The notes below the pieces were generated by a model, which did no database searches, was not told the DNA's origin, and saw only the letters and a program-made list of their open reading frames with translations. Position numbers and translations under genes: made by a program. Shown piece after piece: positions 55,767 to 64,000 of a stretch of DNA of 64,000 nucleotides. The DNA is from an uncultured Pseudomonadales bacterium. Lineage in GTDB: Bacteria > Pseudomonadota > Gammaproteobacteria > Pseudomonadales > Azotimanducaceae. Position 1 is the first letter of the stretch. Every line of letters begins with the position of its first letter. The stretch is from contig CATOTI010000003.1 of NCBI GenBank assembly GCA_951813295.1, forward strand, positions 1 through 64,000, read 5' to 3'.

Positions 55767-58022
55767 TCAGGGACGTTCGAGGCCCCGAGCCAGCGTCGCA
55801 AGGTCCGCAAACTCGTCGCTCGTCGGGTCGACCCACATGCCGCCCGCGTGTTCGATCACTGTGGTCGGCTTGTCGAGGTAGCGTTGCGCGCTGCCCAACT
55901 CGTTCAACTCGGCGTTCACGTACGCGCGGATAAGGCCGAGGTTGTACTCCGTGTGAGCGGCAACCGTGGCGGGGCGATAGCGCAATGGCGTAATGGCCGC
56001 GAAGCCGCCATCGACGTGGCACCAGATGCAGATCGCGAGCGTCGTGTTGCGCTGCACTTTGTTCGCGAAAAGCGCGAAAAGCGGATCGTTCGAGCCGAGG
56101 ATGTCGGGATCGATTTGACCGCGGATCTCGCCACCTGGGTTTTCCGGCGTATGCACGTTGAAGTACAAGCTGCCGGCGAGGAAGTCCGCGACGCCTTGGC
56201 GATCGAGCATGGCGCCCGCGGGCGTCATCCAATGAGCCATGTCACCGGCATCCTGCTCGAGCCCGAGTGCCACGCCGCCGTTAGCGCCAGCCGCGCCGAT
56301 GTGGATGTGCGCGGCACTCGCGTCATCGACGCCGTTGGTGTGTACGTGCGCAACGATGGCGCCCGTTACCGGGTTCAGCGTGGTTGCCGCAAGCCCGCGC
56401 GCTTCGGTGGCGACGGCGGGTACGCTCTGCTCGCCGTCGAGACGCGAAAACGCCAGCTCGATCGGGCCTGGGACGATCTGGCCACGAAGTTCGCCGCCCG
56501 GGTTCGTCGGCGTGTGGATATTGACGTAGAACTGACCGGCGAGGTACTGGGCTTGTCCACCGGTATCCAACACCGCGTCGGCAGACCAGATCCCCACCGT
56601 CGCCGCGTCCGCCGCCAGACCAACGGCGACGCCGCCGTTGGCGCCGGCGTACGCGCTGTGCACGTGGGCCGCCGTCGCGGCGTCGGCATCGGTGGTATGA
56701 ACGTTGACCGTCAACCTGCCGCTCGCGTGGTGGTAGGTGCTCGCGACCGTTCCATAGGCGGTGCTCGCCACCTCGGGTACCGCTTGTGCGCCCGATAGTG
56801 GAGCAAAGATGACATCGACCGAATCCGGTGCAATCTGACCGCGCAGTTCACCCCCCGGATGATCGTTGGTGTGTACGTTCACGTAGAGCTCGCCCGCGTC
56901 GTAAAGCGCCAGCCCGTCCGTATCGAGAACGGCGCTTGTTGCCATGAAATGGCCCGGGTCCGCCGCGTCTTGATCGAGACCAATCACCACACCACCACCC
57001 GCGCCGGCGAAGCCCGAATGCACGTGAGCGGCGAACGCGTTATCACTGAGCCCCGACGTATTGACGTGAACGACGACGGCACCGGTCGCCGTATCGAGCG
57101 TCGTTGCGGCCATGCCCGTCGCCGTGGTCGACACGTTGGGAAATTGCTGCATACCGGATAGCGCCACGAACTGAACGTCGATCCCGGAAGGCGCGATCTG
57201 ACTACGGATTTCGCCCGATGCATTTGTCGACGAGTGCAGGTTGAGATAGAGCTCGCCCGCCCGGTAAGCCGCTAGCCCGTCGTCGTCGAGAGTGGCTTCG
57301 GTCGACCATTGCGTGTCGTTTTCCTGTGCGAGGCCAATTATGACGCCACCGTTCGATCCGGCGAATGCACGATGGACATGCGCGGCGGTGGCATCGTCGA
57401 TACCTTGGGTGTTGACGTGAACACGAATCTCGCCCGAAGCGGTGTTAACCGTAGTCGCGACCGTTCCGGTGCCCGCAGTCTCGACGACGGGAACTTCCTG
57501 ATCGCCGGAGAGTTGGGCCACGACGATTTCCACGTTGTCGCCGCTCAGCTGGCCGCGGAGCGCGCCACCGGGGTTCAACGCGGTATCGACGCGAATGTAC
57601 ATTGCGCCAGCTTCCAGCATGTCGCCCTGCTCGGGCGTGAGCGTCTGCCCGGCCGGAATAGACCATCGGCTGTCGCTGGCTTGAGAAAACGCGATGAGCT
57701 CGTCGCCCTCGGTCCCGGCGTAACCGCTACGCAGCGTCACGCGCGTCGCCTCTACGCTTTCGAGTTCGACCTGCGCGCTGACGTTGCCGATGTCGCGGCC
57801 CGGAAAATAGGACAGGCGTACTTCGCCGGTGCCGAACGATGACGAACCGGCGACGACTGACATGGCGTCGAGGTCGTTCTCGAGTTGGATGGTAATGGCC
57901 GCGTCGGGGTTGGCCGTCGCCGGCGGGTCGACCGCCGGTGGTGCGCTACTGCTGCTCCCGCCGCAGGCGGCCAACATCAACGTTGCGGCCAACGTGGCCG
58001 CGCTTCGAAGATTACTTTGCAT
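55767..58022 (-). CDS. CHRD-repeat lipoprotein with C-terminal CxxCH motif
   Basis: 751 aa from the ATG at 58022 (ribosome-binding site GGGGAG); the frame is open upstream to 58175 but lacks a signal there. Lipobox LAAC with C20. Four full CHRD-type repeats and a diverged first one: each begins with a phrase such as AQLSGDQEVPVVETAGTG or APLSGAQAVPEVASTAYG, continues with AAHVHxAxAGxNGGV-IGL and ends with N-PGGELRGQI. The last ~110 residues differ: TLAICIWCHVDGGFAAITPL has a CxxCH heme-binding motif and YLDKPTTVIEHAGGM resembles a c-type cytochrome-associated tail. Probably an envelope protein; role unknown. Confidence 0.82.
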   Translation of the reverse strand: MQSNLRSAATLAATLMLAACGGSSSSAPPAVDPPATANPDAAITIQLENDLDAMSVVAGSSSFGTGEVRLSYFPGRDIGNVSAQVELESVEATRVTLRSGYAGTEGDELIAFSQASDSRWSIPAGQTLTPEQGDMLEAGAMYIRVDTALNPGGALRGQLSGDNVEIVVAQLSGDQEVPVVETAGTGTVATTVNTASGEIRVHVNTQGIDDATAAHVHRAFAGSNGGVIIGLAQENDTQWSTEATLDDDGLAAYRAGELYLNLHSSTNASGEIRSQIAPSGIDVQFVALSGMQQFPNVSTTATGMAATTLDTATGAVVVHVNTSGLSDNAFAAHVHSGFAGAGGGVVIGLDQDAADPGHFMATSAVLDTDGLALYDAGELYVNVHTNDHPGGELRGQIAPDSVDVIFAPLSGAQAVPEVASTAYGTVASTYHHASGRLTVNVHTTDADAATAAHVHSAYAGANGGVAVGLAADAATVGIWSADAVLDTGGQAQYLAGQFYVNIHTPTNPGGELRGQIVPGPIELAFSRLDGEQSVPAVATEARGLAATTLNPVTGAIVAHVHTNGVDDASAAHIHIGAAGANGGVALGLEQDAGDMAHWMTPAGAMLDRQGVADFLAGSLYFNVHTPENPGGEIRGQIDPDILGSNDPLFALFANKVQRNTTLAICIWCHVDGGFAAITPLRYRPATVAAHTEYNLGLIRAYVNAELNELGSAQRYLDKPTTVIEHAGGMWVDPTSDEFADLATLARGLERP

Positions 58023-58140
58023 GTTCTCCCCCCAGAGTTTGCGCGCGCAAACTATCGCAAACGTGTCTTGGGGCGATGAATTGACCGACAAAGGACAAGG
58101 TGTCATCCGCCGCCAGCCGGTGATGGCGTGGCGAAATCCC

Positions 58141-59736
58141 TCAGCTGAATAGGTCGTCCTGGTAGCGCACCCCATGCCGGTCGAGGATCACCTTTGCCGG
58201 ACCGAGGAACGCTTCGTACTTACGCCATCGGGCAACCGCGCTTCGATAGAGCGGACTGCGCACTTGCGCGGTGCTCGCGGTCGAAACGGCGCGGGTGTTC
58301 TCGTGAAAACGGAGGGTTTTCTCGGACCACGGTACATCCAGGTGATCGAGCAAACGCCTCACTTCGGCTTCCGGGGCGTCGGTCAACGCTTCGTAGCTGA
58401 TCTCGAAATAGCGATTCGGGAATCGATCGCGCCAGTGCGCCATCAGTCGATCGAAGAGCGCGAAGTAACCTGCCGTATCGCCGACATCAAAGGCGTAGTT
58501 GTAGAAGGAATAATTGATCGCGAAGAGTTGGCGGAAGTTGCTGAACACCGTGTCGAGCGGGTGGCGTCGGACGACGATGACCTTCGCGCGCGGGAAGGTT
58601 CGGTAGATGAATCCCATCAAGAGGAAGTTGAGAGGCATCTTGTCGATGAGCCGTTGGTCCGCGCCGACGCCAAGTTGCCGGGCGGCTTCAATGATGCGTC
58701 GCTGGTAAATCGATGCGATCTCATCGGTGCGCGCGCGGGCGGCAGCAGCGACGATTTCCTCACTCATCACGACCGGCGATTGGTCGCCCGATACGCGCTT
58801 GAGACTGAGAGACAGGTCATCGCGCTCGCCCAATGACGTCAGATTCGGGTGGCTGTCGAGGATCTGCTCGATGAGCGTCGTGCCGGTACGCGGCATGCCG
58901 ACGATGAAGACCAACCGCTCGCCGTCGTCTTGACCGTTTTCCTCGGGCAGATTCGCTTCGAGTGCTTCGATCAATCGTTCATCGCGTCTGATCGAGTAGG
59001 TGATCTGTGCGATGCGAGCTTGTTTGCCCTTTGTCAGCGCCGCGAACGCATCGTCGAACCGACCGAGCTTCTCGTAGGCGTAGTAGAGCGAGTGACCGAG
59101 GTAGAGCTTTGCGTCCGCTTTGAGGTCGTTTTTTGCGAAGTACCGCTCGAGCCGAGGCACCGTCGCGAGATCGGGGTCGTTTTTGTTGAGCTCCGCCAAT
59201 GCCCAATGGGCCCGGTAGAAAGTCGGCGCGAGTCGGATCGCTTCTTCATAGTGACGCGCGGCGCCGTCCATCTCGCCGAGAAACTGGCTGGTCGATGCCA
59301 GATTGAACGTGAACTGAGGATGCCTCGGCGCTTTCTCGACGGCCTCAAGAAAAAACGTCTTCGAGCGCGCGAAATCGCCGAGTTTGCTGAATACGACGCC
59401 CAGCGTATCGGCGGTCAGCGCACTGAGCGATGAGGCGGTGCTCGCCTCGAGCGCGGCTCCCCGCGCCCGAGCGTGATCGTTCGTCATCACGAAAAGCTTG
59501 GCCTGTTGCGCGAGGTACTCGGGGTTTCCGGGTGCGAGCGCCACGGCCCGGCCGATCAGCTCCAGCGCCTTGGTGATCTTCACGTTAGCCGCCGCCACCA
59601 TGCCCATGATGAACCAGCCGTCGGCGAATGCGTCGTCTTCAAGCAGGAGCGCGCGGGCGAGTTCGGCCGCACGACGATACTGGCCCCGATTGAGCGCCTG
59701 GATCGCTTGGGTGTGTTGCGTTTTGAAGGAGCTCAC
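58141..59736 (-). CDS. TPR-sulfotransferase family protein
   Basis: About 531 aa. The N-terminal ~230 residues are TPR repeats (ALNRGQYRRAAELARALLLEDD, ELIGRAVALAPGNPEYLAQQ, FNLASTSQFLGEMDGAARHYEEAIRLAP). The C-terminal half is a sulfotransferase with the PAPS 5'-phosphosulfate loop GMPRTGTTLIEQILDSHPNL, the YSFYNYAFDV region and a FPNRYFEISYEALT segment. The start is GTG at 59736 (VSSFKTQHTQ); the longer frame to 59775 would run through the terminator hairpin of the upstream gene and is rejected. Substrate unknown. Confidence 0.85.
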   Translation of the reverse strand: MSSFKTQHTQAIQALNRGQYRRAAELARALLLEDDAFADGWFIMGMVAAANVKITKALELIGRAVALAPGNPEYLAQQAKLFVMTNDHARARGAALEASTASSLSALTADTLGVVFSKLGDFARSKTFFLEAVEKAPRHPQFTFNLASTSQFLGEMDGAARHYEEAIRLAPTFYRAHWALAELNKNDPDLATVPRLERYFAKNDLKADAKLYLGHSLYYAYEKLGRFDDAFAALTKGKQARIAQITYSIRRDERLIEALEANLPEENGQDDGERLVFIVGMPRTGTTLIEQILDSHPNLTSLGERDDLSLSLKRVSGDQSPVVMSEEIVAAAARARTDEIASIYQRRIIEAARQLGVGADQRLIDKMPLNFLLMGFIYRTFPRAKVIVVRRHPLDTVFSNFRQLFAINYSFYNYAFDVGDTAGYFALFDRLMAHWRDRFPNRYFEISYEALTDAPEAEVRRLLDHLDVPWSEKTLRFHENTRAVSTASTAQVRSPLYRSAVARWRKYEAFLGPAKVILDRHGVRYQDDLFS

Positions 59737-59744
59737 AGACCTCG

Positions 59745-59769
59745 AAAAAAGGCACCCGAAGGTGCCTTT
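59745..59769 (-). terminator. Rho-independent terminator of the TonB receptor gene
   Basis: On the - strand: AAAGGCACC-TTCG-GGTGCC followed by TTTTTT. A perfect stem, UUCG-type loop and U-run, located 33 nt after the receptor stop at 59802 and just before the sulfotransferase start. Confidence 0.9.
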
Positions 59770-59801
59770 CCCCATTGATTGCCCTGCGGGCGTTTGCCTA
59801 G

Positions 59802-62259
59802 CTAGAACGCATAGGTCGCGCTGATGCCGATGTTGCGCGGCGCGCCGACGTACTCGCCGTAGCTTCTCAGGGTGAAATTGTTGATCAGGTTACCGGGGCC
59901 CGCTTCGTTTTGCAGGAAGCGCCGCGAGGTGCGGGTCCCGAGCACATAGAACTCATCGAACAGGTTGTCGACGTAGGCCTGGACGGTCCAGTTATCGCGT
60001 CGGAACGTTGCCGACAGATGATGAACGTCGTAACCATCGATCGCTTCGCCGCCTCGATCGCCTGGATTGCCGTCGGCGTCGACGAGCGGGTCTTCATTCC
60101 CGCCGGGAATGTTGTAGACGTCGCTCTGGGCGATGAACCCATAGTTGAGGTTCATCTCGATGCCGTCGAGAACGGTGGTCGTGTAGGTGACGTTGAAGGT
60201 CCCCTGATGCTCGGCGTGACCGGGCAGACGTGCGCCATTCAATGCCGTGAGGGGGCCAACGACGCCCGGTGCATCTTCCGTCAGCTCCGCCTGGGTGTAC
60301 GCGTAGGTCCACGAAACGTCCCAGTTGGCGTTGATGAGGAATCGACCGAAGACCTCGAAACCGTTGCTCTCGGCGGTACCGCCGTTAACGGTGATCGGCA
60401 AGCTGCCGAACTCGGTGGTACCCGCCACCTGGATGTCTTCCCAGTCGATCTGGAAGAGCGCGAGATTCAACGACAAGCGATCGTCGAAGAATTTACCTTT
60501 CATGCCGAGTTCAAAGTTGTCGATCGTATCGGGCGAAATCAGCACCTCGTCGGGCAGGGCGCAGAGTTGCTGCGTTCCGGATGCGAGTTGCTCTGGCGTA
60601 CACGCGGGAACCGAGTTGACGCCGCCGTTGCGGTAGCCCTCGGACAACGTCGCGTAAAGCATGACGTCCTCGTTCATGTCCCACGCGAGGTTGAACTTGA
60701 AGAGATCGCCGGTCGACTCGCCCTGGTTGGGATCACCCAGGTCGACGTTGACCGCATCCTGGGGTTCACCGAGGAAAACGGTTTCGAACAGGGGGAGTCC
60801 GAAGCCGGACTGACTGTTCACTTCGTACTCGTAGTCCCGGTAACCGATGGTCGCTTCCAACTGATCCGAGAATGCGTAGGAAACTTCGCCGTAGAACGCC
60901 GTCTCTTTCTCGAACTGATCGGCGATCGAGAAGTACTCGAGTGAATCCGGGCGGAGCTGTACGCCGCCGAAATTGTCGACCGCGAACTGGTCGAATCCGG
61001 GTGTGAACTCCTCGGACGTGGAATAGGACTCCACCTCGTTCTGGAACCATCCTGCGACCCACTGGATCCGCCCGCCGTGCTGCGAGGTCAGGCGAATCTC
61101 GTAGGTTTCCGTCTCTTCATTGGCGATTTCACGCGTGAAGGCCGAGAAGCTCGGGAAGAATTCGTAGCCGTACTCGAAGTTGAGCAACAGGTCGGTCTGG
61201 TCGCGCTGGCCCAACTCGTCGTATTCGCTCTCACCCCAGACGAGGGTCGCGTCGGCGAAGCCGAGATCGGCCTTGAGCTCGAGGCTCAGGAGCTCGTTCG
61301 TGTAGTCGTTCGGTTCCTCATAGCGTAAGGCGCTTTGATAACCCGACGTGCCGAATGCCCGTCGATGGATGAGCTGGCGACCTTCGGCTTCGTTCTCTTG
61401 GTAGTACCACCAGAGGTTGGCTTCGAAGCGGTCATGTGGCGTGAGGCGCAGGTTGATGCGCGAAGAACGCGCTTCTTCGCCGTTGGCGTCTTCGACGCGG
61501 CGCAAGTTCGCAGCGACATCGCCGGCGTTGCTGCGATCAGGCTCTGGGTTCGACACGCCCCCCTGGCGGACGACGAAGTCGTAGTCGATGAAGCCTTCGT
61601 CCGTCACCTCGTCGTGGCTTGCGCGAACGGCGAGAACGTCTTCGATCAGCGGGATGTTGATCGTCATGCCGTACGAATGGCTCATGCCTTCGCTTTCGGC
61701 GTTCTGATAGATGTCGGCACGAACGTCGAGGTCGAATGCATCGGCCTGCGCGCGTTTGGGGATGTAGCGCACCGCGCCGCCCATCGTGCCGAGCCCGTAG
61801 AGGGTGCCTTGTGGTCCGATGAGGACCTCGACCCGCTCGAGATCGACAGGCTTGAGATCGACGAGAAGCGGCACCTCGCCGAGGTAGGTCGCGACCGTAT
61901 CGCTCACGAAACCCGGACCGAGACCGGTTGTGTTGAGGCCGCGGACGAGAATGTCCGGAACTTCGTCACGTGGTCCGCGGTCGACGACGGTGAGCCCCGG
62001 CACGTAGCGGGCGATTTCCGCGATCCCGTCGAGGCGGAGGTCGTCGATCAGCGTGTCGCTGATGGCGGTGATGTTGATGGGAATGTCCTGTACGGACTCT
62101 TCGCGCCTCGAAGCAGTCACGATGACTTCTCGCGATCACCGCTTCGCTCTCTTCGGCGAATGCGGGAATGACGGGTAGCGTCACGAGCGGCGCCGAAGCC
62201 AGTGAAACGGCTTTGGCGATGGGATTGAGCTTGAAGGCAGAGAAGCTTTTTTGCGGCAT
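59802..62259 (-). pseudogene. TonB-dependent receptor, one frameshift after the signal peptide
   Basis: The start at ATG 62259 (ribosome-binding site AGGAGAAA) gives MPQKSFSAFKLN and a signal peptide ending VIPAFAEESEA. At about 62123 the frame is off by one; the other frame continues VIVTASRREESVQDIPINITAI, the plug domain (GRGLNT-like VRGLNTTGLGPG; GPQGTLYGLGTMGGAVRYI). The 22-strand barrel then runs to the terminal Phe (GISATYAF). One missing or extra base is the only defect in ~790 codons, so either a recent mutation or a sequencing error. Outer-membrane uptake of an unknown ligand. Confidence 0.85.
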
Positions 62260-62420
62260 GAAGTTTCTCCTGGGAATTCTCATTTCTGTTTTTTATGTAC
62301 CGATTTCGGCTCGGCGGACCGTCTTCCAACGACAACCTTCCGATTGAACCTTTCGCTTGAGCGATTGCCAATTGATGTCATCCTTTGGTCATACAGCCCG
62401 ACGAAGCCCTGCGACGTTCG

Positions 62421-63611
62421 ATGAGCGAGTTCGAAGACGACGATGCGTTCAGCGCACTGACAGCGCGGCTCGATACCGAATCGGGCGATGCCTGGCTCGT
62501 TCACGAGCGTGCGCAGGAGATGAAAAAGCGTGGCGAAGACGTCGTCATGCTCTCGATCGGTGATCCGGACTTCCGAACACCCGATCCGATCGTCGATAAC
62601 GCCGTCAGTCATCTTCGCGTCGGTCGAACCCACTACTCACCGGCGTTGGGCGAAATCAATCTCCGACGCGCGGTCGCGGACTACGAGACGCGGACGTCGC
62701 CGCACCGTTGTAGTGCCGACGAGGTGTCGATCTTCCCGGGCGTCACGGCGGCTTTGTATGCGGTGCTGAGTTGCCTAGTCGATGCCGGCGATGAAGTGGT
62801 CGTCGTCGAGCCGATGTACGTCGGGTATCAACCGATTCTGAACGCGCTCGACGCGACCGCGACGGTCGTGCGGGCACGCTCGGCGGATGGCTTCGAACCT
62901 CGCCTCGACGACATGATGGCAGCCGTTGGCGCTTCGACCCGCGTGATGCTCGTCAACACACCCGGCAATCCGACGGGCGCCATGATTCCGCCGGCGACGC
63001 TCGCCCGTCTCGCCGAACATTGCCGGTCCCGCGGTATCTGGCTCGTCTGCGACGAGGTTTACTCGATGTTCACCTTCGACAAGCCGCACATCTCGCTTCG
63101 TACGGCGGCCGATCGCCTCGACAATGTCGTGGTGATCGATGGATTGTCGAAGTCGCATGCCATGAGCGGCTGGCGGATCGGGTGGGTCGTTGCACCTCGA
63201 GCGCTGACGCGCCGCCTCGGTCAATTTGCCGCGATGTCGATGTTCGGCTGTCCGCAGTTCATTCAGGATGCTGCTGCGTTTGCGCTCAACAATGACGAGT
63301 TCTACGTACGTGAGATGCGTAACGCCTATCGGAAGCGTCGCGACCTCGTCTGTGATCGGCTCGATTCGATACAGGGTGTTCGCGCGCTCCGGCCGGATTC
63401 CGGCATGTTCGTGATGGTCGACATCAGCGCGCTGCACACCGACGACGTCGAGTTCGCGCGAGAACTCCTCGACGCCGAGAAGGTGTCCTTACTGCCCGGT
63501 AGTGCTTTTGGTGAGAGCACCCGGTTGCATCTGCGACTGTCGTTGGCGCAAGGCGAAGACGAACTCATTAGAGGCTGCGAGCGCATCGAAAGATTCGTCT
63601 CGTCGCGCTGA
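62421..63611 (+). CDS. Class I/II PLP aminotransferase, AruH-like
   Basis: About 396 aa with fold-type I landmarks: MLSIGDPDFRTPDPIV, GRTHYSPALGEINLRRAVADY, VNTPGNPTGA, VCDEVYSMFTFD, the PLP lysine in GLSKSHAMSGWRIGWV, and the late MFVMVDIS plus RLHLRLSL Arg. SKSHAM.GWR and PQFIQDAA closely resemble arginine:pyruvate transaminase AruH. ATG 62421 is preferred; an in-frame TTG at 62385 is the alternative. The next gene is an AruI-like TPP enzyme, so the two may convert arginine via 5-guanidino-2-oxopentanoate. Confidence 0.82.
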   Translation: MSEFEDDDAFSALTARLDTESGDAWLVHERAQEMKKRGEDVVMLSIGDPDFRTPDPIVDNAVSHLRVGRTHYSPALGEINLRRAVADYETRTSPHRCSADEVSIFPGVTAALYAVLSCLVDAGDEVVVVEPMYVGYQPILNALDATATVVRARSADGFEPRLDDMMAAVGASTRVMLVNTPGNPTGAMIPPATLARLAEHCRSRGIWLVCDEVYSMFTFDKPHISLRTAADRLDNVVVIDGLSKSHAMSGWRIGWVVAPRALTRRLGQFAAMSMFGCPQFIQDAAAFALNNDEFYVREMRNAYRKRRDLVCDRLDSIQGVRALRPDSGMFVMVDISALHTDDVEFARELLDAEKVSLLPGSAFGESTRLHLRLSLAQGEDELIRGCERIERFVSSR

Positions 63612-63622
63612 GATAGCGGCGA

Positions 63623-64000
63623 TGGCTACCTGTGGCGAAGTGCTCGTCGAGATGCTCGGCAACTACGGGATCGACACGGTGTTCGGCATTCCAGGCGTTC
63701 ACACCGTCGAGCTCTACCGCGGTCTCGCCCATTCCGGGCTGAATCACGTGACACCGCGCCACGAACAAGGCGCGGGATTCATGGCCGACGGCTATGCCAG
63801 GGCGAGCGGAAAGGTGGCGGCGTGCTTCGTCATCACCGGTCCGGGGGTGACCAATATCGCGACCCCGATGGGCCAAGCGCTGGCTGACTCGATCCCGATG
63901 CTCGTGATCTCTTCGGTAAATGCCCGGCGTGAACTCGGCATGGGCGAAGGCCGTCTGCACGAACTCGACCATCAACGCAATCTGATGGCGGGCGTTGCGC
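63623..64000 (+). CDS. Thiamine-diphosphate enzyme, AruI-like (partial, runs off the window)
   Basis: The first 126 codons of a TPP enzyme of the acetolactate synthase superfamily: GEVLVEMLGNYGIDTVFGIPGVHTVELYRGL and RHEQGAGFMADGYARASGK with the conserved catalytic Glu (HEQ), then VITGPGVTNIATPMGQALADSIPMLVIS. This N-terminus resembles 5-guanidino-2-oxopentanoate decarboxylase (AruI). It starts 11 nt after the aminotransferase stop. A different 2-oxoacid decarboxylase is possible. Confidence 0.75.

Overview
This is a high-GC bacterial window, most likely from a gammaproteobacterium with a heavily rearranged accessory genome. The evidence is a TonB-dependent receptor, several lipoproteins with lipoboxes, proteobacterial-type IS elements, and an aminotransferase/thiamine-diphosphate enzyme pair resembling the arginine transaminase pathway of Pseudomonas. 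A marine or host-associated lifestyle is a guess only.

Layout. 1-12.2 kb is a type III-B (Cmr) CRISPR-Cas operon on the + strand: cmr1, cas10 (cmr2), a MntA/HepT nucleotidyltransferase-HEPN pair embedded in the operon, cmr3-cmr6, cas6, a Card1/Can2-like CARF nuclease split into two overlapping frames, csx16, cas2 and a truncated cas1. At about 12.16 kb cas1 is fused tail to tail to a truncated Mrr-helicase (type ISP-like) restriction gene, which is itself split by an IS1380-family element (13.3-14.9 kb). 16.4-26.5 kb holds a serine recombinase with a DUF2924 partner, the first copy of a 3.25-kb duplication (S8 protease lipoprotein plus an overlapping I9-propeptide-like gene), a Panacea-type toxin-antitoxin pair and a graveyard of IS256, IS3 and IS5 fragments. 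26.6-33.2 kb is a type I restriction operon on the - strand (hsdM, hsdS, a broken zeta-toxin-like kinase, a 61-aa ORF, hsdR). Its hsdS contains ten tandem TTGC units. 33.3-37.7 kb contains a decayed higBA, a DUF6978/DUF1828-like pair, an ATPase remnant, a vestigial CRISPR array and 120-bp tandem repeats. 37.8-41.1 kb is the second, nearly identical protease/propeptide duplication. 41.2-43.2 kb has a fragment of a large putative defence protein and another dispersed repeat.

43.2-48.8 kb carries the most unusual set of genes. A MotA/TolQ/ExbB-like channel protein overlaps a single-TM protein that has a TM-proximal Asp, a Cys/Pro-rich linker and a von Willebrand A domain. Next comes a TM-anchored zinc-ribbon helical-repeat protein, and a convergent Gly-rich collagen-like lipoprotein. 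Together they look like an ion-driven rotary motor (MotAB/ExbBD/ZorAB logic) with a vWA domain in the position of the usual peptidoglycan-binding domain.

49-64 kb looks like ordinary chromosome: an amidohydrolase-cyclophilin fusion, a RidA / amidohydrolase / RraA catabolic cluster, GDT1-like transporter, AlkD-like repair protein, a CHRD-repeat lipoprotein with a CxxCH motif, TPR-sulfotransferase, TonB receptor, aminotransferase and the start of a TPP enzyme.

Several otherwise well-preserved genes (card1, hsdS, the amidohydrolase fusion, the TonB receptor) carry one apparent frameshift each. Either real decay or residual assembly indels could explain this; the sequence alone does not decide.
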